DNA of 64,000 nucleotides from Branchinecta lynchi (Eukaryota; Arthropoda; Branchiopoda; Anostraca; Branchinectidae), in the NCBI GenBank assembly GCA_023053575.1, contig JAKZAP010000007.1:23151464-23215463 (forward strand), given 5' to 3'. Of the stretch, positions 62,501 through 64,000 are shown piece after piece. A program made the position numbers and the translations under genes. A model generated the notes under the pieces. That model was not told the DNA's origin. It ran no database searches and worked only from the letters and a program-made list of their open reading frames with translations. Every line of letters begins with the position of its first letter. The first letter of the stretch is position 1.

Positions 62501-63524
62501 TAAGTTTAGTCAGTACCGAAATCTCGAAAAGGATGAATGGAACGGGTAATCAGTGCATTGGTGCGAAGAGTTCTTTATATTATTCCCTGCGCTCATTCCG
62601 CCAGCTGGATTTGAATTGCGTCATGTCTTTCGTAGCCCTTCAGTGATGAGCGATGTCCGAAGTAACATAACGCGAGCCGGAAATCAAAGTCGGACTCGAT
62701 CTCTATTGGCGTTTGTACTGCTTCGGAAAGTAGCCTAACTTTCCGACCGAATTTGTCCACTCCCGAAACCGAAGCAGCTTTCTCGGAAAGTGATTGCAGA
62801 AAGTTAGTGAAAAGCTCCGCGGAAAGTTGAATTTGAAAGTGTGGAATAACTTATGGAGACTTCGTTGTCAAGGCCATATTTAAAGGCACAGAAAACTTGA
62901 CTACGCAACTTTCAGCCATCACACCGACCTGGGGGGCTCAGATAAAGATACAGGGACTTATTGCCGACAGGACCCCCCTTCTTTGTTATCTCGGACCCCC
63001 TCCTTATTGTTCCCAAAGCCTTTGGCAGTGTTGACTAACACATCGGGGTATTAGTTAAGAGGTTGTGCGTTCAATTCCTACACTCGGCACACAAACCTTT
63101 TGCTTTTTTTTTCTACCAACTCAAAAGTCGAATTCTCGGAAACTGCCCGGAAACTGCGATGGTCGTAAGGGGAATTTTTCTTACTCTCAGTATCGACTCA
63201 GGGTACATTCTTGATATGTCAGGTAGCTCCCAAGTCAAGTTTGAGTCAAGTTTTCTGTTCCTTTAAGCCTACTGTATAAGTTTGGAGTTCGATATTTTAT
63301 TAAGCCACTTTTCGTTCTGGTTATATGTTGAAAGACACCATTTGCAAGTACATCGAGAAACCTGTCCCCCCATCGAGATAATGTATTTAATTTATTGTTC
63401 CATGCAGGTCGAAGAAGAAGTTGAGGAAGTCGAAGAAGAGAAGTCTGAAGAGGCTGGCGACGATCTCGAGGAAGAAGCAGAAGACGCAGAAAGTTCAAAA
63501 ACAGAAGACCACGATGAACTATAA
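11506..63524 (+). CDS. HSP90B1: HSP90B1 / endoplasmin (GRP94, gp96), 14-exon gene
   Basis: ER-lumenal HSP90 chaperone that folds secreted and membrane proteins using ATP. Exons (second-copy coordinates for 2-5): 11506-11557, 33662-33751, 36616-36776, 40067-40382, 43476-43726, 45834-46009, 49483-49672, 52360-52598, 53768-53939, 54654-54899, 56169-56305 or 57830-57966, 60041-60174, 61285-61385, 63408-63524. The total is 2382 nt, 793 residues, near the 803 of human GRP94. It has a signal peptide (1 to about 22), an N-terminal ATPase (about 75-285) with E106, N110, D152 and [11 protein letters not shown] (195-205), an acidic linker (291-330), a middle domain with catalytic arginine R450, a C-terminal dimerisation domain, an acidic tail and HDEL. 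The short insertion near residues 184-191 is typical of the ER paralogue. Exons 2-5 appear twice through assembly duplication, and exon 11 has two alternatives. Confidence 0.95.
11659..12359. mobile_element. hAT-type fold-back MITE in intron 1
   Basis: Nearly palindromic 701-bp element. Both ends start CAGTCTAGTACACTAGC when read inward, and the arms stay complementary for about 270 bp. The 8-bp target duplication AGCCTTCT is at 11651-11658 and 12360-12367. An 8-bp duplication with CAG ends fits the hAT superfamily. Internal reiterations of GTGCTAGACGTT form smaller hairpins. No ORF. Confidence 0.8.
12651..13466. mobile_element. hAT-type fold-back MITE in intron 1 (copy 2 at 29291-30106)
   Basis: 816-bp palindromic element with ends CAGTCATGCACAAATCCTC and its near-complement. 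The 8-bp target duplication GAACAGCT is at 12643-12650 and 13467-13474. The subterminal part carries many reiterated 'gggcatggtgcc', 'aacgtatgggcat' hairpins. It lies inside an older interval whose edges AGGGCGATTT (12398) and AAATCGCCCT (13508) are also inverted, so it may be nested in another element. Confidence 0.8.
14067..14619. mobile_element. hAT-type MITE in intron 1 (copy 2 at 30707-31259)
   Basis: 553-bp element with ends CAGTCTGCCACAAACCCC and CAGTAAGCCACAAACCCC (inverted). The 8-bp target duplication GATGGTAT is at 14059-14066 and 14620-14627. Inverted 'tatgccaaa/tttggcata' phrases fill both subterminal regions. No coding sequence. Confidence 0.8.
14640..16152. other. Intron 1 interior without recognised gene
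   Basis: Contains only short open frames without domain signals (for example 15099-15365) and two similar 'gatttagtgtac(g/a)aataa' phrases at 15387 and 15692, which look like retroposon 3' ends. A run of 15-16 C lies near 15858 and is one base shorter in the second copy. Confidence 0.4.
16161..16597. mobile_element. hAT-type MITE in intron 1 (copy 2 at 32800-33236)
   Basis: 437-bp element with ends CAGAGATGGGCGAATTCG and CAGATGGGCGAATCCG (inverted). The 8-bp target duplication CCACAGAG is at 16153-16160 and 16598-16605. The subterminal zones are arrays of GGATTCGAATCC-like repeats. The two overlapping open frames rich in 'FESEFE' and 'RIRIRT' are translations of that repeat, not genes. Confidence 0.85.
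17023..17112 (+). CDS. HSP90B1: HSP90B1 exon 2, first copy
   Basis: Completes Gly18 and encodes [11 protein letters not shown]... to Thr47, the end of the signal peptide and the acidic pre-N region. Acceptor TTTTATTGTAG, donor GTAATT, phase 1 in and 1 out. Probably the same locus as 33662-33751. Confidence 0.85.
17334..19254 (+). mobile_element. Degenerate hAT-like DNA transposon in intron 2, 1921 bp (copy 2 at 33973-35893)
   Basis: The ends TAGGGTGGAGCTTTTTCAAA and, inverted, TAGGGTGGAGCTTATTTGAC are followed by a further shared subterminal block (ATTATTTTCTTACC...GTTCC), giving about 65 bp of imperfect terminal inverted repeat. The 8-bp target duplication ACTAAGCT is at 17326-17333 and 19255-19262. 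The interior carries a broken transposase-like ORF. Target length, terminal TAGGG and coding content fit the hAT superfamily. Confidence 0.8.
17598..18966 (+). pseudogene. Transposase-like pseudogene inside the hAT-like element
   Basis: The coding signal is spread over several frames with stops. 17600-17801 gives [18 protein letters not shown]... and [12 protein letters not shown]. 17891-18220 gives [17 protein letters not shown] and [14 protein letters not shown], and 18290-18600 gives [13 protein letters not shown] and CVFAVKAW. A 3' splice-site-like TCCAATCAG at 17590-17598 precedes the first block, so the ORF may have had an intron. I recall closely similar repeated proteins in arthropod and Hydra genomes, where they are treated as transposon-derived. 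At least one frameshift and several stops mean it is dead. Second copy at 34237-35605. Confidence 0.65.
19263..19976. other. 3' part of intron 2, no recognised element
   Basis: Ordinary AT-rich intron sequence up to the TTTTATTCTTCAG acceptor of exon 3. The open frame at 19946 is simply exon 3 read back into the intron. Confidence 0.5.
19977..20137 (+). CDS. HSP90B1: HSP90B1 exon 3, first copy
   Basis: Encodes residues 48-101: the acidic and charged start ([12 protein letters not shown]) and the beginning of the N-terminal ATPase domain, [17 protein letters not shown]. Acceptor CTTCAG, donor GTAAGT, phase 1 in and 0 out. The sequence is strongly conserved with animal GRP94. Confidence 0.9.
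20555..20840 (+). repeat. Imperfect ~50-60-bp tandem repeats (copy 2 at 37194-37479)
   Basis: Five to six degenerate units of 'gtgggttcgacctatcctgattgaagtttgtctgcttgggg', some separated by 'atgtatgctttgagggaagaactt'. Non-coding. Confidence 0.75.
20888..22137 (+). mobile_element. Modular non-coding element A in intron 3 (copy 2 at 37527-38772)
   Basis: The left end is ACACTTGCCCTTCGGCTAAGTGCCATATAGCGATCGC, given here only as its marker AAGTGCCATAT. The right end is AAGTGCCATATGAGCTCGTAGCTCTTGTTT, with a GAGC-tcgta-GCTC hairpin. Inside, modules around 'cgatgaaacttggcaggcgtatcaggg', 'ggggagtggaggg', 'ccggaatcttggggta' and 'aacttttgaacgggtgatcgga' repeat several times. No ORF of interest. The superfamily is unknown; the shared end motif and the absence of coding suggest a non-autonomous element. 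Confidence 0.5.
22687..22907 (-). pseudogene. LINE C-terminal zinc-knuckle fragment (copy 2 at 39326-39546)
   Basis: The minus strand reads [24 protein letters not shown] and continues with VRRQARFLR. The C-x2-C-x8-H-x3-C pattern is typical of the C-terminus of non-LTR reverse transcriptases. Only this tail is left; the reading frame differs between the two assembly copies because of a one-base indel near 22720/39360. Confidence 0.55.
22995..23289. mobile_element. AGCGTGTTCCA-type MITE in intron 3 (copy 2 at 39634-39928)
   Basis: Same family as 52998-53270 (opposite strand) and 58038-58319. Shared blocks include 'tagtaactattagttactattttcgt', 'aaaatcgttccagcc' and 'gtaactacggtaagtaggatgga'. 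The inverted ends are AGCGT(G/C)TTCCA. The 58-kb copy has TTAA on both sides, so TTAA is the likely target. Confidence 0.7.
23428..23743 (+). CDS. HSP90B1: HSP90B1 exon 4, first copy
   Basis: Residues 102-206: the core of the GHKL ATPase. It includes [17 protein letters not shown] with catalytic E106 and Mg-binding N110, DTGLGMT with D152, the lid segment ([11 protein letters not shown]), the GRP94-type insertion SGEGNTDAG and [11 protein letters not shown]. Acceptor TTTTTCCCCCAG, donor GTAGGC, phase 0 in and 1 out. All key residues are present. Confidence 0.95.
23820..23960 (-). ncRNA. Antisense hammerhead-like monomer in intron 4 (copy 2 at 40459-40599)
   Basis: The reverse complement of 23884-23927 reads GAGC-CTGAAGA-[GGACCCTTGCCAAGAAGGGCC]-GAA-ATAT-A-GCTC. 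This is the same complete core as in the 8-kb array, and the flanks match the array unit (AATATGATTCGCAGTCAGCTTGGGCTG). It is a solitary partial unit of about 140 bp, antisense to HSP90B1, so it would not cut the HSP90B1 pre-mRNA. Confidence 0.55.
24289..26402 (+). mobile_element. Modular non-coding element B in intron 4 (copy 2 at 40925-43037)
   Basis: Left marker AAGTGCCATATACCGATCAC, right marker AAGTGCCATATGAGCTTACAGCTCCTGTTT with a compensated GAGC-ttaca-GCTC hairpin. The left part holds three tandem modules of about 164 bp beginning 'ttttgtcac(t/ac)ctttttcgagttagggtac' at 24357, 24521 and 24686. G-runs of 8-13 follow most modules and differ in length between the two assembly copies. Related to elements A and C and to 6240-7865. 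Confidence 0.5.
26403..26838. other. 3' part of intron 4, no recognised gene
   Basis: An open frame at 26310-26555 overlaps the end of element B and has no domain signal. The rest leads to the exon 5 acceptor CATTTCAG. Confidence 0.4.
26839..27089 (+). CDS. HSP90B1: HSP90B1 exon 5, first copy
   Basis: Residues 207-290: the end of the N-terminal ATPase domain, with [15 protein letters not shown], the DPRG turn, [10 protein letters not shown] and the switch into the charged linker ([19 protein letters not shown]). Acceptor TTTCAG, donor GTACAT, phase 1 in and 0 out. Confidence 0.92.
27133..27593. mobile_element. GGCGTTTTTCC-type MITE in intron 5 (copy 2 at 43770-44228)
   Basis: Inverted ends GGCGTTTTTCC and GGAAAAACGCC. 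The interior carries inverted phrases such as 'ttgtggctcga', 'caacaagatttgtg' and 'cgcgaccaac'. A diverged relative is at about 51545-52290. No clear target duplication. Confidence 0.5.
27904..28219 (-). pseudogene. LINE reverse transcriptase C-terminal fragment (copy 2 at 44520-44855)
   Basis: The minus strand encodes [18 protein letters not shown] followed by [22 protein letters not shown], the pattern found after the RT domain in Jockey- and CR1-like elements. It is open in the second assembly copy but broken by one extra T near 28155 in the first. Confidence 0.6.
28220..29104 (+). mobile_element. Modular non-coding element C in intron 5 (copy 2 ends at 45739)
   Basis: Same module set as elements A and B ('gaatatcagggaccggaccag', 'aacgggtgat(a/c)', G-runs) and the same right end AAGTGCCATATGAGCTCGTAGCTCTTGTTT. 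The left end is missing or replaced by the LINE fragment. Confidence 0.5.
29105..29204. other. Assembly gap, 100 N
   Basis: Exactly 100 N, the usual placeholder for a gap of unknown size. Sequence to the right restarts at the equivalent of base 12565, so this gap joins two overlapping contigs. Confidence 1.
29291..30106. mobile_element. hAT-type fold-back MITE, second assembly copy
   Basis: Counterpart of 12651-13466, with the same GAACAGCT target duplications. Confidence 0.8.
30707..31259. mobile_element. hAT-type MITE, second assembly copy
   Basis: Counterpart of 14067-14619, flanked by GATGGTAT on both sides. Confidence 0.8.
32800..33236. mobile_element. hAT-type MITE, second assembly copy
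   Basis: Counterpart of 16161-16597, flanked by CCACAGAG on both sides. Confidence 0.8.
33662..33751 (+). CDS. HSP90B1: HSP90B1 exon 2, second copy
   Basis: I see no base difference from 17023-17112, and the same splice sites are present. It is the copy physically linked to exons 6-14. Confidence 0.88.
33973..35893 (+). mobile_element. Degenerate hAT-like transposon, second assembly copy
   Basis: Counterpart of 17334-19254, with ACTAAGCT target duplications at 33965-33972 and 35894-35901. It contains the transposase-like pseudogene at 34237-35605. Confidence 0.8.
36616..36776 (+). CDS. HSP90B1: HSP90B1 exon 3, second copy
   Basis: Same as 19977-20137, residues 48-101. Confidence 0.9.
37527..38772 (+). 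mobile_element. Modular element A, second assembly copy
   Basis: Counterpart of 20888-22137, a few bases shorter because of G-run and small indels. Confidence 0.5.
40067..40382 (+). CDS. HSP90B1: HSP90B1 exon 4, second copy
   Basis: Same as 23428-23743 (ATPase core, residues 102-206), with no coding difference seen. Coding sequence is conserved between the copies while nearby homopolymers vary, as expected for one locus sequenced twice. Confidence 0.95.
40523..40566 (-). ncRNA. Antisense hammerhead-like core, second assembly copy
   Basis: Counterpart of 23884-23927: GAGC, CTGAAGA, stem II hairpin, GAA, ATAT, A, GCTC on the minus strand. Confidence 0.55.
40925..43037 (+). mobile_element. Modular element B, second assembly copy
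   Basis: Counterpart of 24289-26402. Confidence 0.5.
43476..43726 (+). CDS. HSP90B1: HSP90B1 exon 5, second copy
   Basis: Same as 26839-27089, residues 207-290. It splices in phase 0 into exon 6 at 45834. Confidence 0.92.
45834..46009 (+). CDS. HSP90B1: HSP90B1 exon 6 (acidic linker)
   Basis: Residues 291 to 348 plus two bases of the next codon. It starts with a Glu/Asp-rich stretch of about 35 residues ([15 protein letters not shown]...), the Ca-binding charged linker of GRP94, then [20 protein letters not shown] and PIWTR, the start of the middle domain. Acceptor GGTTAG, donor GTAAGT, phase 0 in and 2 out. A TTAA-type MITE begins 26 bp after the exon. Confidence 0.95.
46036..46793 (+). 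mobile_element. TTAA-type MITE, copy b, with an internal insertion, in intron 6
   Basis: Left TTAA at 46032-46035, then ATGACCCCTCGCAC. The right end ...GACAGGTCCT at 46793 is followed by TTAG. The family sequence is interrupted from about 46258 to 46680 by about 420 bp not found in the compact copy. That insert has small open frames but no known domain. Confidence 0.6.
47087..47390. mobile_element. Fold-back MITE with CCCGATGAAA ends in intron 6
   Basis: Ends CCCGATGAAA and TTTCATCGGG are perfect inverses, and inner phrases 'gtagtacgaaaaagttgcatg' and 'catgcaacgttttcgtactac' pair as well. About 304 bp, many 'gctactac/tagtagt' steps, non-coding. Confidence 0.65.
47391..49138. other. Intron 6 interior: repeat fragments, no recognised gene
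   Basis: Holds an AT dinucleotide run (47906-47928), 'tttatttataacccgcc...' LINE or SINE 3'-end-like fragments (47930, 48440), a piece of the CACTGTTAGAAG MITE family (48716-48770), and a repeat shared with 61840-62010 ('ggtatttctggccaatgc', 'ttagggtggataaacata'). The minus-strand frames at 48575-49211 run through these repeats. Confidence 0.4.
49139..49373. mobile_element. MITE with AGGCGTGTTCTCGC ends in intron 6
   Basis: 235 bp. The left end AGGCGTGTTCTCGCCGTTC and the right end in reverse AGGCGTATTCTCGCTGTTC match over about 34 bp, including CCCCGAGGACTC. TAG lies on both sides (49136-49138, 49374-49376), a 3-bp duplication as in PIF/Harbinger-like elements. Confidence 0.65.
49483..49672 (+). 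CDS. HSP90B1: HSP90B1 exon 7
   Basis: Residues 349-412 of the middle domain: [17 protein letters not shown], then [17 protein letters not shown], the conserved middle-domain strand that contacts the ATP gamma-phosphate side. Acceptor TTATTATAG, donor GTATGT, phase 2 in and 0 out. Confidence 0.95.
49673..50520. other. 5' part of intron 7, no recognised element
   Basis: AT-rich intron sequence. The 68-codon open frame at 49950-50156 shows no domain signal. Confidence 0.45.
50525..50875 (-). mobile_element. TTAA-type MITE, copy c, in intron 7
   Basis: Reverse-strand copy of the family at 60889-61260. TTAA at 50521-50524 is followed by AGGACCTGTC; the far end GTGCGAGGGGTTCC is slightly degraded. 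About 350 bp. Confidence 0.75.
50920..51292. mobile_element. CACTGTCAGAAG-type fold-back MITE, copy 1, in intron 7
   Basis: Ends CACTGTCAGAAGTTTCATAAC and, inverted, CACTGTTAGAAGTTTCACAAC. TA on both sides (50918-50919, 51293-51294). Inner inverted phrases 'aggatgcgcagtttcaacaga' and 'tctgttgaagctgcgcattct'. Mariner-like target. Further copies at 56616-56979 and 57447-57780. Confidence 0.75.
51545..52290. mobile_element. Diverged relative of the GGCGTTTTTCC MITE in intron 7
   Basis: Shares 'ggcctttttccgcgaca', 'cgagccactagttgaaactcg', 'aatcttgttggtcacg' and 'gagccacaaa' with 27133-27593, largely in inverted order. Edges are unclear. Confidence 0.4.
52360..52598 (+). CDS. HSP90B1: HSP90B1 exon 8
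   Basis: Residues 413 to 491 plus two bases of the next codon. Opens with [19 protein letters not shown], contains [19 protein letters not shown] with the catalytic-loop arginine R450 (which contacts ATP in HSP90s), and ends in [14 protein letters not shown] and FWAEYST. Acceptor TTTTTTCAAG, donor GTAAGT, phase 0 in and 2 out. Confidence 0.95.
52612..52930. repeat. (AAT)n run with LINE/SINE-like fragment in intron 8
   Basis: (AAT)n at 52612-52636 is followed by 'gaaaaagcccgagggccatatacag', which recurs near 58385 and in part at 60290 ('gcccgagggc', a small hairpin). On the minus strand it would read as a hairpin then (TTA)n, like the 3' end of the LINE at 2.6-6.1 kb, so it may be a retroposon 3' end. 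Confidence 0.4.
52998..53270 (-). mobile_element. AGCGTGTTCCA-type MITE in intron 8
   Basis: Reverse-strand copy of the family at 58038-58319. TTAA at 52994-52997 precedes GCATGTTCCACCC; the far end is GTTAGAAGGTGGAACC. Contains 'ccgcagttactacgcatgacgtcacg'. Confidence 0.7.
53452..53512 (+). pseudogene. Partial duplicate of the intron 8/exon 9 junction
   Basis: 'gttgcgaatttttatattcatcc...cgtttcaag' followed by CATCAAGCTCGGCACAAT repeats, 278 bp upstream, the end of intron 8 and the first 18 bases of exon 9. After that the match is lost. The acceptor is TTTCAAG rather than TTTCCAG. Probably a leftover of a local tandem duplication that also doubled the 'gggt(c)cttcttatac' intron sequence at 53545-53720. 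Confidence 0.7.
53768..53939 (+). CDS. HSP90B1: HSP90B1 exon 9
   Basis: Residues 492-549: [20 protein letters not shown], then [22 protein letters not shown], the conserved middle-domain segment. Acceptor TTTTTTGTTTCCAG, donor GTAAGA, phase 2 in and 0 out. Confidence 0.95.
53980..54115 (+). repeat. Two ~70-bp tandem units in intron 9
   Basis: 'tatgcacgctg(a/t)(c/g)ggttcgtcgttga...gccatcgac(t/c)ggcgatcgtcat(t/c)gatc' occurs twice. Non-coding. Confidence 0.7.
54126..54638 (+). mobile_element. Rearranged TTAA-type MITE fragments (copy e) in intron 9
   Basis: Family phrases 'gtagcaaaacacggcaagtgag', 'gggttagattgtaccgta', 'gacaggtcctttag' and 'ggtttccgggtttaag' occur in a doubled, shuffled order. 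The right end 'tattatacgtcccttaac' stops about 15 bp before exon 10. Confidence 0.6.
54654..54899 (+). CDS. HSP90B1: HSP90B1 exon 10
   Basis: Residues 550-631, end of the middle domain and start of the C-terminal domain: [44 protein letters not shown], then [19 protein letters not shown]. Acceptor CACTCCCCAG, donor GTAAGT, phase 0 in and out. Ends exactly before the alternative exon 11 pair. Confidence 0.95.
54900..56168. other. Intron 10, no recognised gene
   Basis: Contains a GC-rich partly repeated stretch at 55075-55330 ('caccggggaggtg', 'gcaggtaccacgg') and otherwise AT-rich sequence. I looked for further exon 11 variants and saw none. The 83-codon frame at 55729 has no domain signal. 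Confidence 0.45.
56169..56305 (+). CDS. HSP90B1: HSP90B1 exon 11a (alternative)
   Basis: 137 nt, residues 632-676 plus two bases: [19 protein letters not shown], then [18 protein letters not shown] and NDAQR. Acceptor CTTCTTAG, donor GTAAGA. It joins exon 10 (phase 0) and exon 12 (needs one base, giving Asp677). The NAHQK...QR end resembles Drosophila Gp93, so this looks like the ancestral or default form in arthropod-like animals. It encodes the C-terminal-domain segment whose mammalian counterpart (NMERIM) is a client-binding helix. It is mutually exclusive with 11b on frame grounds. Confidence 0.9.
56415..56460 (+). pseudogene. Partial duplicate of the exon 11a 3' end
   Basis: 'aacgctcaccagaaacagaacgacg' then 'tttaaagagagtaagatacc' repeats the last ~30 bases of exon 11a, its donor and following intron, 143 bp downstream. 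A TAA in the frame and no 5' half make it non-coding. It keeps an intact GTAAGA, so it is a potential decoy donor. Confidence 0.75.
56565..56610 (-). other. Degenerate hammerhead-family fragment in intron 11
   Basis: The minus strand reads AGC-CTGAAGA-[GGACCCTTGCCAAGAAGGGCC]-AAACTATGG. Stem II and CTGAAGA match the array family at 8 kb, but GAA is changed to AAA, so the core is broken. A 3'-half fragment (AGAAGGGCCGAAATATC) is near 57007 on the + strand. Confidence 0.5.
56616..56979. mobile_element. CACTGTCAGAAG-type MITE, copy 2, between exons 11a and 11b
   Basis: Left end CACTGTCAGAAATTTG, right end GAAACTTCTGACGGTT; interior 'aacacttgggatgtaatctg' pairs with 'cagattacatcccaggtgtt'. Preceded by TA. 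Confidence 0.7.
57447..57780. mobile_element. CACTGTTAGAAG-type MITE, copy 3, just upstream of exon 11b
   Basis: Left end CACTGTTAGAAGTTTCATAAC; interior 'atacttgggatgttatctgtt' pairs with 'taacgtcctaagtgttatctg' in degraded form. Its right end, 'tcatagggagttttgtaac', is worn and lies about 50 bp before exon 11b. Confidence 0.6.
57830..57966 (+). CDS. HSP90B1: HSP90B1 exon 11b (alternative)
   Basis: 137 nt, same phases as 11a: [19 protein letters not shown], then [19 protein letters not shown] and DVQR. By my count 22 of 45 residues equal 11a, with the PCAL, GWT, NM, RI, ND and QR positions kept and no stop or frameshift. Acceptor TTTTGCTAG, donor GTAAGC. The ERLT and AQ parts are closer to vertebrate GRP94. 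Conservation of the invariant residues at about 50% identity shows long coding selection, not a recent duplicate. Skipping 11a and using 11b keeps the frame into exon 12. Confidence 0.88.
58038..58319. mobile_element. AGCGTGTTCCA-type MITE with TTAA target in intron 11
   Basis: 282 bp between TTAA at 58034-58037 and TTAA at 58320-58323. Ends CAGCGTGTTCC and, inverted, GAGCGTGGTCC. The best-preserved copy for defining the target of this family. Confidence 0.75.
58320..60040. other. Rest of intron 11 (after 11b), no recognised gene
   Basis: Has a retroposon-like fragment (58375-58470, shares 'agcccgaggg' with 52640), T-runs near 59210-59260, 'actccgct...gcgggtcgtgaaa' at 59405 and an ATATAT run near 59983. 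The 96-codon minus frame at 59468-59758 has one hydrophobic stretch but nothing else to support a gene. Confidence 0.4.
60041..60174 (+). CDS. HSP90B1: HSP90B1 exon 12
   Basis: Residues 677-721: [19 protein letters not shown], then [17 protein letters not shown] and ALMMYRT, the C-terminal dimerisation domain. Acceptor CTACCTTTAG, donor GTTAGT, phase 2 in and 1 out. The first base completes Asp677 with either exon 11. Confidence 0.95.
60175..60888. other. 5' part of intron 12
   Basis: Contains a 'gcccgagggc' retroposon-like fragment (60260-60330) and a run of about 23 G at 60759-60781. The minus frame at 60371-60709 has no domain signal. Confidence 0.4.
60889..61260 (+). mobile_element. TTAA-type MITE, copy d (reference copy), in intron 12
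   Basis: 372 bp between TTAA at 60885-60888 and TTAA at 61261-61264. Ends AGGGCCCCTCGC and, inverted, AGGACCTGTCTTAC. The most compact member in the window, so it defines the family. It ends 24 bp before exon 13, and its right TTAA starts a TTAAC that could act as branch point. Confidence 0.8.
61285..61385 (+). CDS. HSP90B1: HSP90B1 exon 13
   Basis: Residues 722-755: [19 protein letters not shown], then [13 protein letters not shown], the last helix of the dimerisation domain. Acceptor CTTTTTCAG, donor GTGAGT, phase 1 in and 0 out. Confidence 0.95.
61386..63304. other. Intron 13, repeats but no recognised gene
   Basis: Includes a repeat shared with intron 6 (61840-62010), an inverted pair 'aaatagaaaaccgtgattttcggg' (about 62240) and 'cccgaaaatcacggtttcctattt' (about 62430) marking a MITE-like unit of about 230 bp, and a TATATA run near 62106. 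No coding signal. Confidence 0.45.
63305..63346 (+). pseudogene. Partial duplicate of exon 13 inside intron 13
   Basis: CCACTTTTCGTTCTGGTTATATG and 'ttgaaagacacca' repeat the first ~37 bases of exon 13 with three changes, preceded by an AAG acceptor-like end. It then diverges (ATTTGCAAG|GTAC is not exact). Use as an exon would not restore the phase needed by exon 14, so it is a relic. Confidence 0.75.
63408..63524 (+). CDS. HSP90B1: HSP90B1 exon 14 (acidic tail and HDEL)
   Basis: Residues 756-793 and the stop TAA at 63522-63524. A Glu-rich tail ([17 protein letters not shown]...) ends in EDHDEL. HDEL is a recognised variant of the KDEL retrieval signal and keeps the chaperone in the ER through the KDEL receptor. 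Acceptor GTTCCATGCAG, phase 0. Confidence 0.97.
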   Translation, partial: VEEEVEEVEEEKSEEAGDDLEEEAEDAESSKTEDHDEL

Positions 63525-64000
63525 ACTATCGAATCTAGAACTCTAGGGAACAAATTTAAGGTCTTGGCTCTACCAGGACGAAGTATGGGCTGGTGGATGA
63601 ATATTTTGTTGTCAACTATGCCGAGAGTTTGTGAGCTGTTGTGGAAATTCCAAGTTTGTTTTGGAAAGAAGGGACAAGTCTTTCCAGTGTGTTTCTGCAT
63701 TTCATTCCCAGGCCAGAGGTTATTTATTTGAAGTGCGGAGTAACCCTTTATTGTCCGGGCTTGGATTAGGAGTTCTCAGTTGCACCAACCGGATATCAGT
63801 CGCTTTTTGTATCTTTATTGTCAAATGTCAATGTGTTTTTTATGGTTTACAGGAAAATACAATTTTCCACACTATAGCGTATACGTTCTTACCAGATGGT
63901 ACAGCCAGATCTTCCGCTTGTTCAAAGACCTTATAAGTGGGTAAGACAGCAAACTCACATATGCTACAGGAGTCGCAACACTCGGATTTTTTTCAAATCG
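63525..64000 (+). other. HSP90B1: Probable HSP90B1 3' UTR and downstream sequence
   Basis: Follows the stop codon with no new gene. I found no AATAAA hexamer here, so the poly(A) site is unplaced and may lie beyond the window or use a variant signal. Confidence 0.5.

Noticed and set aside
63305..63346. A second functional exon 13
   Set aside because: Only the first ~37 bases are kept and the exit phase would not match exon 14.
1..64000. CRISPR arrays, tRNA or rRNA genes
   Set aside because: None seen; the direct repeats lack regular short spacers and the sequence is plainly eukaryotic.

Overview
This window is genomic DNA from an invertebrate animal. It holds one split protein-coding gene embedded in dense transposon sequence. 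The gene is HSP90B1 (endoplasmin/GRP94, the ER-resident HSP90), read on the + strand from the start codon at 11506 to the stop at 63524. I resolved 14 coding exons with GT-AG introns. Their lengths sum to 2382 nt (793 aa plus stop), with a signal peptide, the HSP90 ATPase motifs, an acidic linker, the middle and C-terminal domains and a C-terminal HDEL signal. From memory, parts of the protein resemble arthropod Gp93, so an arthropod-like host is a tentative guess.

Layout. 1-2495: fold-back repeat carrying a TTAA-type MITE, which itself carries a TA-type element. 2553-6070: broken CR1-like LINE. 6240-7865: unclassified modular repeat. 8057-9935: tandem array of a ~400-bp unit, one copy of which contains a complete hammerhead-ribozyme-like core. 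9936-10560: degenerate repeats. 11205-11505: HSP90B1 promoter and 5' UTR, with unfolded-protein-response-like sites. 11506-63524: the gene. Its introns hold hAT-type MITEs, a degenerate hAT element of 1921 bp, TTAA- and TA-type MITEs, LINE fragments and long non-coding modular repeats.

Assembly warning. 12565-29104 (exons 2-5) and 29205-45739 (exons 2-5 again) are nearly identical and are separated by exactly 100 N. The differences I noticed are small indels, mostly in homopolymers, and exon 5 to the second exon 2 would be out of frame. This is best explained as one locus present twice because two overlapping contigs or haplotigs were not merged. Intron 1 and intron 5 lengths are therefore distorted.

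Main biology. (1) Exon 11 exists in two full, non-identical versions (11a at 56169-56305, 11b at 57830-57966). Each is 137 nt, with the same phases and intact splice sites. Including both, or neither, breaks the frame, so they look like mutually exclusive exons. They encode the C-terminal-domain segment that corresponds to the client-binding helix of mammalian gp96. (2) The 8-10 kb array is a candidate animal retrozyme, and a related monomer with an intact core lies antisense in intron 4. (3) Partial copies of exons 9, 11a and 13 lie in nearby introns, which suggests repeated local duplication of exon edges. No tRNA, rRNA, CRISPR array or second host gene was recognised.
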